Below, piece after piece: positions 38,501 through 50,500 of a stretch of 64,000 nucleotides of DNA. The first letter of the stretch is position 1. The number at the start of each line of letters is the position of its first letter. The stretch covers positions 15,295,969-15,359,968 of the forward strand of contig NC_090288.1 in NCBI RefSeq assembly GCF_037392515.1. Direction: 5' to 3'. The stretch comes from Haliotis asinina (taxonomy: Eukaryota; Mollusca; Gastropoda; Lepetellida; Haliotidae). Position numbers and translations under genes: made by a program. The notes under the pieces were generated by a model. It saw nothing but the letters and a program-made list of their open reading frames with translations, was not told where the DNA came from and did not search any database.

Positions 38501-41500
38501 CTTCAGTGTTATATAATAAACAAGGAAACAGTCATGCCTGGAGTTCTTCATGAACTCATTTCATGCCATGTGTTGGTCAGGGTCAGGACAGTGGGCTAGC
38601 ATATTGGTTTAAACGTTCAGTCATCATGCCAAAGACCTTGATTCAATTCCCCACATCATACAATGTGTAAAACCCATTTATGGTGTGATATTGCTGGCAT
38701 ATTGTTAGAAGCGACATAAAACTAAATTCAGTCAGTCAGTGATAAGTGTCAACATTTTACCACAGTGATTTTCTGACATGGACTGTCATTTTCTGTTTTG
38801 CCTCAGGTTCTACACTCTGCTTGTGCTGTCCACACTGTTATTTGGGAAGCCTCCCTTTAAGAACTTGGTTGTCAACGGATTGGTGCTAGCAGAGTAAGTT
38901 ATGACAACGACAACCCTTTGTTTTTGTTTAGAGATAATGCCTCTTACACAAGAATCAGGCTTGCTGACATGTTGGTTTTTGTTCTCATTGTACAGCTTGG
39001 GTCTTTGCTCATAATGTCTGTCACTAGTTTATCTGGTTCAGACTTGACGTATTTACATAATAAGGTTGTAAACAAACAAATAACGAATTTACATGACAAT
39101 ATTATGCACCTCACAGTTATAATGTAAGGATATCATGAGGGTTTCATAAAGCACAATGGTATATAATATTGTTGTGATATTTTTGTGGTTGCTATACTAC
39201 ACTGAGAGTACAAGTAGACAAACATTATCATCATGCCAAACATTGTGTTCAACAGCCTGCAAAATTTATGTGTGTTTGTTCGTTTGTTATCCCCCCAGCA
39301 TGTAATGCACACGTCCATCCATCCATTCGTAATCATTTTGTTTCTGGAGCATAACTCAGAAACCTTTCAATATTTTTAGACCAAACTTGATAGATATAAT
39401 AATCTCAACCTATAGTTGTACGTTTTGCTATTTACAGAGTTTGGGCATTTTTAATTTTTTTTTGTTTTTTCCATGGAACATTTTGATGTTAGTGTAATGG
39501 TGGGGTGGGCTTCGTTTCTGGAGCACAACTAGAAAACTATTTCATATCTTTCAAAAGATCTTGGCAGACACATGAGACAGATCTTGAAATGGTGACTGAT
39601 TATAGATATATGGCATTTATATTTTTCATGAATTCCATGGAAACAATTCAAACTTTGTCTAAAAACACAGTAAGTACCTGTCAGATGATTTGTCCTTTCA
39701 AACATGTGGGGGCTGGGGGGATATGTCATCTTCTGATGACTCTTGTTTTTAAGGTCAAACCCGATGATTCATTGATGGCTTACTTCTTAAGGCTGTATAG
39801 AAAAATTTAAATGTTAAATTTTTAGCAGAAGTCAGGACTTTTAAAAAAAAATTAGGAAATAAAAGTGACGCTTGAGGAACACATTTTTTTTTTTTTTTTC
39901 TCTCAGAAATACAGCTTGGAAAGTTAACAAGTGTTAATGAGTTATAGATTCAGTCACACTCGTTCTTACAGACACTCATTCTTACAGTGGACAAATGGAC
40001 TTGACCAGGACACGGCAAAGTCAACATTATTATTTTTACATTGCATAAAGAAATTGTGACATGCACTAATAAAATTGATGCGTCGATGCCCAAGAAACTC
40101 TTCACTATCTTTATTTAGCCTAATAAAACTAAGCACTGTGAACTCTTATGTGTTACAGTTCTCAAGTGTTACTATCCTAAGTACAGTTTGTCTCAGACTA
40201 GTGGGCAAGCATCAGTTTCAAAGGCTGGTCAAAAAACTGCTAGTGTTTTTACCATCTGGTTGCTGGGTTTCAGTTGTTGTTTATGATTTTATAACCATGG
40301 GAACATTGTGTCTGTATCACAGAGATGGACAGAAGATGAGCAAGAGGAAGAAGAACTATCCCGACCCTGTAGAGATCGTCAACAAATTTGGTGCAGATGC
40401 ACTTAGGTTAGTTAATGGGCATGGCTGATAATTTAATAATTTTCAAAATTGGTCAGTGTGATGACACTTAAAGCATACAATAATAAAGCACTGAGATGTA
40501 TTAGGACAAATGACTTCAAGTCATTTATGTTGTCAATGGTCCAATTTTCAAAGAGTCTGGAATTGTATTTTACTAAATTTTTTGTTTAAATTCAATTTGA
40601 TTTATTGTAACAGACTTCCACTACCACTTGATGCAGTCAGGTTTGTATTTTTTGCTTGTCCTTGCATACAGGCGTAGAGTCTAGAAGATACTTATAATAC
40701 GTGTACTTATCATAAATTATCATAACAGTTGTATGCCAGTCTCAACCCATCGGGTACCCATTCAGGACTGGAGTCCTGAACTAGAAACTTGCAGAAGTGA
40801 AGCTGCCATACACAGGAGCACACAACACCATTTGACACTAGACGTTACACTTGTTTCAGACTGTACCTGATCAACTCCCCATCTGTGAGGGCAGAGAACC
40901 TGCGCTTCAAGGAGTCCGGTGTGAGGGATGTACTCAAGGATGTCTTTCTGCCCTGGTACAACGCCTACCGATTTCTCATGCAAAATATAGACCGACTGGA
41001 GAGGGTAAGGCTGTGTAATTTTTGTATTTTCAATGTGTAATGTTTTGTCAGACTCTTTGAAATCTGATCTGTTGCTTGATTAGATTCATATGTCTTCTTT
41101 TTGGGAATTGCTTGAAAGCTCACTGTTGATAATTGCTTCATTATCAAGGAACAATCATTGAAAAAAATTGTTTTGCCGCATTTTTCAGATTCTCCTGTCC
41201 GAGTTGTTACTGTTATTATTATTATTATTACAGTATATTTATATAGCGCACATATCCATGCACTAGCTCAAGGCTAGTATATGGTTCCCTTGATCATTGG
41301 ATGTCAGTCTCAACATCACATCATATTACCAGTCTCAACTCCCTGGGGAGTATACAACTCTTGCTGCCACTAGGCGCACCAAGTTTTATTGTGGCACTCT
41401 CATCCTAACAAGGTACCCAATTGACAGCTGGGTGGACTGGGACACATAGTCACAGCACTTTGTCCAAGTTTACTGCACGTTGCTGTACCTGCAACTAGGT

Positions 41501-44500
41501 GTATGCACATGTTCATGCGGCCACCATCTGATCATATGCCAACGGATTTATGGGTTCTTTTAAGTGCACAGGGTTGAGTACTGTACACTAGGGGTTGTGA
41601 CAACACTGAAAGAGTCATTGTAGATATGTATCACATCATGCAGCATGATACCTTAAAGTGATGACTGATGACTGATGACTGATGACTGATAAAGTGATCA
41701 TAAACATAAGCAGCGTGGTGTCTTCAAGGTATTCAGTCATGACTTTTCAGATAGTGAAGTGAGTTTTCTAAGAATTAAATAACTTTTCAGGGGCTGAAAA
41801 CTTCGAAGATAAGTTCCTTTGTCAAGTGTTTCAAAGACTAAAACAGTAGTTCCAAAATTGTTTGTTTGATTCAAATTGTGAGATAATGTGATGGATTGGT
41901 TTGTTGCACTGAGACCAATTGTTGGTTATACTAATTAATCAGAGTACCACTACTATCCATTCAGCTCATTCAACCCGACACATGAATGTTGGTTAGGTGA
42001 ACTTTGACCTGCCAGTCAGCTTCTTGATCCTTACTACAAGTGAGTGAATAGGTTGTAAAGAAGTAGTTCCAAATGGACATTAAAATGAGCCCATTTTCTT
42101 GTGGAGATTTACATGGGAGGGGTTCATGTTTATGTTGTCCTGTACTGTTTTGATCTGTGTTTATGTGTCTCTTGTTGCATGTTTTAGGAGGAGGGTGTGT
42201 CGTACGTGTATAACGAGGACACGGTGAAGGTGTCTAAGAACTACATGGACCGATGGATCCTCTCCTTCACACAGTCTCTCATCACATTTGTCAGGAAGGA
42301 GATGGCTTGTGAGTGATCACCTAAACATTGTTAAGAGCCATTAATGATTCTGAACTTAAGTTTGACATATTACTTATGTTCTTGTGTGTACAAGTTTGCA
42401 GAAAATCTGCAGAATGAAAAGAATTATAGTACAACAGAGAAACAGTTTTTAAAGAGAAAAGAACAGAATGTCATGTTGATGCAGACAAATTGTGTATTTT
42501 CTCATCATGATCAGAATATCTCCTCCTTATTCACTGGGTATCCCCTCATACTCAAGTATCTCATTATGTCCTCATTGTCTCCTCATCATGCCTTGAATAT
42601 CTCCTCATCATGCCCAGACTATTTCCTTCTCATGCCAAAGTTTCACCTCATCATTCCCTGAGTATTTCCTCATACCTTATTATCTCATTGTCTCTTCACC
42701 ATGCCCAGAATATCTCCTTACCATTCCCTGAGTATCTCCTCATACCTTAGTATCTCATTGTCTCATCATGCCCAGACAATCTCATTATTATTCCCTTAGT
42801 ATCTTCTCATACCCCAGTATCTACTCCTGATGCCTGATTATCTCCTCGTCAGGCCCTGACTATCTCCTCCTGTTTCAGTGTACCACCTGTACACAGTGAT
42901 GCCACGCCTCGTCCGGTTTGTTGACCAGCTGACCAACTGGTACGTGAGGATGAACCGAAAGCGTCTGAAGGGTGAAGGCGGCATGGATGACTGTCGACAG
43001 GCCCTGGACTCCTTCTACAGTGTCCTTTTCTCCATGACTAAAGTCATGGTATGTGATTCAGATGTTTCAAATGTTAAATGATAAAGATGATTCAGTTATT
43101 GGTGACTGGCTAGGTTGCCACAGGTCCCCTGCAAGTTATCCAGTCAATGCCTTCCTCCCAAAACCTAGGGGCTGAAACATTTCCAGTGTCTTTGATATGC
43201 AAGACCTATTCTTTCATTAGCTGGAAACCAGCGTTATGGGTCCAGTGTCATGTGTAACTTGTTGATCGACAGTTTGTGCAGTTTTTGGATTATCTCCCTT
43301 GTAGGCTCCTTTCACACCGTTCCTGACAGAGTTGATGTACCAGAATCTCCGCCGCTATCAGCCGCAGGTCGAGTCTAGCAAGGAGGATACCAGGAGTGTC
43401 CACTTCCTCATGGTGCCACAACCCAGGTGAGTTGGCAGACCGTTAAGACAGGTAGACAGCTGACACATAGATGACTGTTGGTTGAGGGAAAGGATGACTG
43501 TTGGTAAAATTGTTTGAGAAAGTAAATGGTTTTACAAACAGTGGGCTGATTGTTGGCAGACATGTTGACCATTTTCTTTCTAACAGCAGACATTTTGTAT
43601 GGTTTTATCAGATTGTTTTGGGGGCAGATTTGCTCATTTATTTTTTTTTACACTCAACAGACTCTAGATAAACAGTTTGCTGATCATTAACAGAATGATT
43701 AAAACTGGAAACTGTCTTAAAGTGTCACAGTGTCAGACATTTTTGTAGTATTCAGTCTGTAACTTTAAATTCTGTTACTAACTGCACATCTGAATGTGGT
43801 TCAACTCTGCTGTGTCCCTGTCTGTATGATGTTGATCAAGTGTGTTTTCTATCCTGTTGAACAGAGCTGCCCTGATCGACACAAAGATTGAGAATGCAGT
43901 GTCCAGCATGCAGACTGTCATTGAACTGGGTAGAGTGATCCGAGACAGGAAAACAATGCCGGTGAAGGTGAGTTGTTTGTAGACATCTCATTGCTGGTCA
44001 GTGTGCAGACGGCCATGTTGTAACACTAGGTCTTGAAGAAAACAGCTCAGTGAAGATTCAATGTTACGAAAGGGGAATCTAATTGTTTGGCCAAGTCAGT
44101 GTGTCCTGGGACCATGGACACAACACAACTGTAGCACTAAGTCTGTAAGACCATGTGAATAACATAGGCAGATAGGGGTTGCTCTGGTGCACACCTGCCT
44201 TTGTCCTGAAAGTAGAGACCGTATGTGTGGTGTACTGGTTAGATCAGAGACCGAAAGATTGTGGGTTTGATCCCCATCCGTGCCATACCAAATGGCCTTA
44301 AGATATGGTACTTGTTGGTCCCAGTGTGGCGCTGGGCATTAGTGGTTACAACAACGATTGGTCAGCTTGGAAACTCTCATGAAAACAGGTGAAGGTGAAC
44401 TGAGCACCCGACCTTCTCAAAAAGCTGTATCCGCATTTAAATAATATTGATTTAGTTGCAGCCAATCAATAGAAACAGCATTCACTCTTTCAGAATCCAT

Positions 44501-47500
44501 ATTCTGGAAAGGTCCCATTAGTCAAACATGCATGATAATTTAGAAGTCAAAATGTGGGACATAGTTGTGACCATTCACCTGAAGAGTAGCCATAGCTACA
44601 TGACTGTGTGCAAGTTTGTTTGCAAATTTGATAAGAGGTTCTGTGTGTGGTTTGATCTGATTTAGTGTTTTCGTCTGCTGCAGTACCCCCTGAAGGAAGT
44701 GGTCGCCATCCATCAAGATCCCGGTGCCCTGGACGACATCAGGTCCTTAGAAAAATACATCCTTGAGGTCAGTTTACATACAGCAATGCTAGTGAGGGCT
44801 CAGTATGTCGCTGCTCATAATATCAACCACTGGTGTGTCTGACAGAAACATGTCATAATAGTAATGCTGAAAAATTATATAGTTTTACAATTTTATGTTA
44901 TATATACAGGTCACATGTATGGGTTGACAGCAGTGTAAAGCCACAGACAGGTATTGGTGTGTAAGACTTATCATACAGCATGATATATAAACTTTGGAAC
45001 AATATGTCAACCTCAACCTTTGCCTGATTACAACATTTCATAAGATTTACTGGCAAAATTGCTGATACCCTTATTTTTTAGGCCAATATCTAGTTGTAAC
45101 CTCTGAGTTTCTTAATCTCGGCTCTGAAACTCCTGATCCCATGTTACTATGATTATTTTGTTTTATGGCATGTGAAGTTTATTCACAATATAACCACAGC
45201 ATCTCTTTAGATAGATGCTTATGGTGTTGATCACATGATCTCAAATTCAATTATTTTGCAGACCGCCACCATATAGGTGAAATATTGCTGTAGGCAGTAT
45301 AAAACAACAAACGTTTAGGTTTTGGTATTTTGAAGAAGTGAATAAAATTGACGTAACTTGCTGAAATTTCATTGTATCTGTGTTCTACAACTTGATTCAC
45401 ACACACTCATCCTTCTCCCATTTGTCAATACTCTCCAGGAGCTGAACGTGCGCACCCTGACCACCACAACCAACAAGGAGAAGTATGGCGTACACCTGAA
45501 GGCCGAACCAGATCACCGAGTCCTGGGCGCCAGGCTTAAGGGAGATTTCAAGAATGTCATGAAGGAGATCCAACAGCTCACAGATGCTCAACTTGTGGCG
45601 TTTCAAAAGTCAGGGGAGATAACTGTGGGAGGACACGTCCTGGCACCAGAAGATCTGAGAATAATGTACAGCGTTGTTGACAAGACTGAAAAGAGCCAAC
45701 AACAGTATGAAGCTCATTCAGAAGGAGAAGTAAGTTTGAAGACTTGGCTAGACATTCTGAAACTACTTGACTTGAAACTGGTTTTGGGAAATCTGTTAAG
45801 TAAGGGGAAATAACTCTTTGAAATAGATGTTCCCCATTCATTCCCAAATTCACTCTTTGATGCTTGTATAATTTGTCAGGATGATAACTATACTGAGGGG
45901 AACAAGTAAGGGAACACATGAAAGCAAAGTGTTCCTATATTCTGTTACAGATTTCTTCACCAGCATTGAATCACTCATTCAAAATTTGGAAATAAAGTAA
46001 CACAGAGATAGTGGTGTTTCCTTGTTTGTTTCCTTCAGTATATGTTTCAACCAAAATTGTAGACATGTAGGGCCAGCCTCAATCTGGACTTCCTGAAGTA
46101 CTGTTGTTTAAATTGATGATGCTACAGCAGCTGACACCTCGGGTTCATGTTTCAGCTCCTTGTGTTGCTGGATGTCAGTCCGGACCAGTCCATGTTGGAT
46201 GAGGGAGTGGCCAGAGAAGTCATCAACCGTATCCAGAAACTCAGGAAGAAGGTAAAGCCTCTCAGACACTACGAGTTACTTTAGATTCTTTCTATCAAGT
46301 TATGAATTACTCTTGTTCTCATTCTTGTTTACACTATCTTACAATCTTAAGTTCTTGGACTTGCTTCTTACTCACAACCATACTTATGCTGTCTTGCTCA
46401 CAACCATACTTACGCCGTCTTACTCACAACTTTACTTACGCCGTCTTACTCACAACCATACTTATGCGCTCTTGCTCACAGCCATACTTATGCTGTCTTA
46501 CTCACAACCACACATATGTGTTCTAACTTACATCCTAGCTTGCACACTTCTATAACTTATTACTTTCTTACACATTTTACCTTAAATCTTACTTACGCTT
46601 TCTTACAACCATATATGCTTTCTTACTTTCAGTCTTAGCTACATTTTCATACTTATGATTTCTCACGATCATGTGTTTCCTTTCTAAGTTAGTTATGACC
46701 ATTTACCATACTTATGTATTTTTACAATCTTACCTGTGCTCTCTTACTTAAAAAGTTGAAACCCCATGGCCATATAACTTACAATGTTACCTACAACCAC
46801 AGTCAGCTCACACATTACGTACAAGCAATTTCCATCAGGATTCCAAGCTGAGATAGGTTCCTAATCTGCTGTTCTTTAGCACTGACTTAATGTTGTACAA
46901 AGCAACTTTATCACTAAGGCTATCTTAAGTCTATGTTAAGGTAAGGGAGTTACAGTCACCTTAGCATAAAGATCGCTTTGGATAACAGCACCCTGGTTTT
47001 CATATTTTCTTCTTTTATTTTTTTAAATGTAAGTATGAGTGCTAAGATTGCTTTATATAACAGGTCCCTGGTTTTCATATTTTCTTGCATTGACAGTTTT
47101 ATTGTTCATCACACTGAACTACTAGAACGTACAACAAACTTTCACCCTCACACACTGCTTTGTATGTATGATAATATTGTGATGAATGATCTGTCATCAG
47201 GCGAACCTGGCCCCCCATGATGAGATCACTGTGTTCTATCAGGCCTCGGCAAACTTGACTCGTATCATCTCCGAGTTCTCCGACTTCATCTTCTCCACCA
47301 TCAAGCAGCCCCTGGTGGCCTATCCTGCTAAAGGGGAACCACTGATCAAGGAGAGCTCAGAGGTAAGGGTCTATCAGAAATGATGCCATGATGCTGCCTC
47401 AAGGCATCCTCGAAATAATCCTAATAACAGAATGCATATCAAGCGGGGGTTTTGGGCAGAACTCTTGCCAAAGGGTATACCACAGACTTACTCACACAAT

Positions 47501-50500
47501 GAAATGGATTACACAACACTCAAAAAAATTAATAAAAATTATCCTAATAGTATGTTGGTAGAAAATATTGGCTAGCTAGTGTGTTAAATGGAGAGGGCGT
47601 TTTAGCAATTATATGTTATAGTTGCCTCATTTCTAAGACTTTCCAAGTCTGTGAACAAAATGATTTTTTAGTTTAGGATTTTTGGAAAGATTCCCGCCCG
47701 TAACCAACGTTTTTATAAATCATTTTATACCTAGGAATAAATGATTCGATAGAAAGCCAGTCCCAATCCTAACCAAACCCTAACCCTAAACCTGACATCA
47801 TATTAAATCTAAACCCTATCCGCTGGGAATAATCTTAATAAATAGAATACATTTCAATCAGGGGTTACGGATGGAACTCTTACCGTATTTAACATATTTG
47901 TCAGCACTGCAGCCTGAACATGGGTACAGGATTTGTGTATCACTTCTAAACATCTACATCATGGGCAGAAAATTTACAAAAGTGAAGCTTAAAGCTACTT
48001 CACCACAAGACCAGATTAACACCATTCTTCAGTCAGATATTTGAGTTTTTTTAATGCTTTGTCTATAGGCTGGCCATTTCCATTGACTTACTGAAGCAAC
48101 TTTCCATAATCCATCAGATCCCAAGCTGTACATTCATTTGTATAACAATTTGTTCTCTCAAGTGAATGTCCATCACCTATTTGCACCAAGTATTCTCATC
48201 AATGTATACAAATGTACATTATATTGCCAAACATGTATCATCACCCATAACAAAATTGCTGTCAAATTGAAAAATGAGAATGTTGGCAATTGTCTTACCT
48301 GGCTTGGAGACACTCCATATTATAAATATTGTGGTGGTAAGTTATCCCCAAATAAGGCTTGATTTATTGAATCGTAACAGGTCTTTGACGCCTTTGAATG
48401 TAGGGAGACCTTTATGAAACAGCAGTGTTGCATTAATCAACAAAGAAACAACTTACTCTGGTGAACTGCATGTACATTGACATTATCTTTACGAGATGGA
48501 TGTGCTGTATTGCAACAGGGAAATCATTTGTATAATGATGAAAAGGAACAGGTTGACAAGGGATTTCCTCGAAATTACATACAGTTTTGATGTACTGTTT
48601 ACTGCAGATCAAGTCTGACAAGATAGAACTAGCCATAGTTCGACGAAGCACAGTGTCAGGACCTCCTACAAGCTCCACAGCATCAGATCTCGCTCCCGCT
48701 CCTGTCAAGAATGGTGTAAAGCCTAATTGCAAGTTTCTAAACCTGACCCTGTTAGGAGCTGTAGCTCAAGAAGGTTTTTCTGGTAGACAGGGCACATTAC
48801 TTTTGGAGAACCCAGTGGGGAGCTTCCCCTTGGCAGCAAACGACTTAGCAGCTGAGGTAAGGTTGTTTAGAAGTTGTTCATTTTCACTTACATGGGATCA
48901 TGCGTTTTAGTGATGGCAAGAAACAATAACTTATTGAATTATTGGAAAATCAATAACTTACCAATATTTTATTTTTGTATTTTTGAGGATGGTTTCCATT
49001 TCCTTATTCATCAAACCTAAAGATATTAAATAAATGAAATTGTAACAGATTTTTATGGAGTTTTCTTCTAGATTTATTGAAGTAGTTATGCAACTCATAG
49101 ATAAAATATTTCAGTCCTCCATTTTGACATTTCTTATCACAGGCACAGAGAATGTTCGGAGTTCGGGGTCAAACAGTTAAGGTGTTCGAGGATGCTGCTC
49201 GCACAAAACAGTTCTCACCTGATTCCAAGATGGCTGACTTCTCCATGCGTACACTATATATATCTGGGTCTTCCAATAAGTCAGGTTCAACACCAGCAGA
49301 GGTCACCACACCAGTGTGTCACTTTGCTAATGTAGAGGTCATCAGGTCAAAAGGCAAGGCTGAAAAGGGGACATTACTCTTGGAGAACCCTCGAGGTGAT
49401 ACCCTCTCATTAGACCAACTTGTAGACCAGGTGCGTTATTGTGCTCATGGATTTTCCTTATTCTTCCACATGAAGCTTATATTTCCAATAATTTGGTTGT
49501 GTCACAATCTCTGGATAATCAAATGCAATTCCTTCCTGCACGAAAATTTCTAATTGCCTGACCTCCAAATGAGTTGTAAATATGAACATCTTGGTTACAA
49601 TTGATCTTCAGCAACCCATACTTTGATGGTCACTTGACAGAATTGTGTAAATGACACCAATCACTGGCTTGTCTGGCCCAGACTTAGTTATTTACACAAT
49701 GCAGTCATATTGATTGAAACATACTGTGAAACATACAGCAAACAAACAAACAAACAAACCACAGGAGGTGAAGTCAGTGAATAGCCAAATGCTTTTCTCA
49801 GTTCAAGGTGTGAGTAAGTGAATCAGCTAGAGTGAGGTTACTTGGCCAGTTCTGAATGTAACTGATAAAGGCGGCACAATTTATGGTGTGGATATTTAAA
49901 GTCCCCTGTCATTTTAAGAATCTGCAAATGAAAGAGAGAGTCTCAAAGGACTGTTTGTATTCCTTGTGAGCTTTCAGTTTTCAAGATTAGAATTTTTAAA
50001 TTGAAATTTCAAAGTTGAATCATTTTGACAAGGTGACATATGACTGGCTCAAGAATCAACAAAGCCTTCATGTAGAAATAGTGATTGATTTTCACAACAT
50101 TCTGGACCCGTGGTGATACAGGTTATTGTCAGAAATAGGTAGAACAGGCCTTCAACCACCACCCCCCGTGCTTGCCATAAAAGGCGACTATGCTTGTCAT
50201 AAGAGGCGACTAATGCGATCGGATGGTAAGGCTCACTGACTTGGTTGACACATGTCATTGGTTCCCAAGTGCACAGATTGATGCTTTTGATCACTGGATT
50301 GTGTGGTCCAGACTTGATTAATTACAAACCGCTGCCATATAGCTGGAATATTGCTTAGTGTGGCATAAAACTCAACTCACACACTCATATGAAGGGGTTG
50401 TCAGTTGTAAATGTTCTAGAATATCGATCTGATTCTGATTACATTACATCTGTTACATTTTCGATAAACACACCCATTTCTTACTTTTTATGGAGGAAAA

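Larger units (their letters stand above)
34899..41004 (+). other. IARS1: IARS1 exons 13-18: second half of the catalytic domain with KMSKR
   Basis: Coding exons 34899-35025, 35756-35829, 37547-37741, 38807-38893, 40323-40406 and 40860-41004. Conserved blocks are [52 protein letters not shown] and [19 protein letters not shown] falls in exon 17. Confidence 0.95.
42188..46251 (+). other. IARS1: IARS1 exons 19-25: anticodon-binding region
   Basis: Coding exons 42188-42308, 42879-43048, 43305-43426, 43865-43967, 44684-44767, 45439-45729 and 46156-46251. Blocks [59 protein letters not shown] and [13 protein letters not shown] follow the family order of the helical anticodon-binding domain. Confidence 0.95.

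Noticed and set aside
44215..44300. tRNA-like stretch with GGTTTGATCCCC
   Set aside because: Only a box B-like word; no box A at proper distance and no SINE-A or SINE-B tail, so no call was made.
46302..46555. THNHTYA-repeat ORFs
   Set aside because: Translation of the 26-bp minisatellite in an IARS1 intron.
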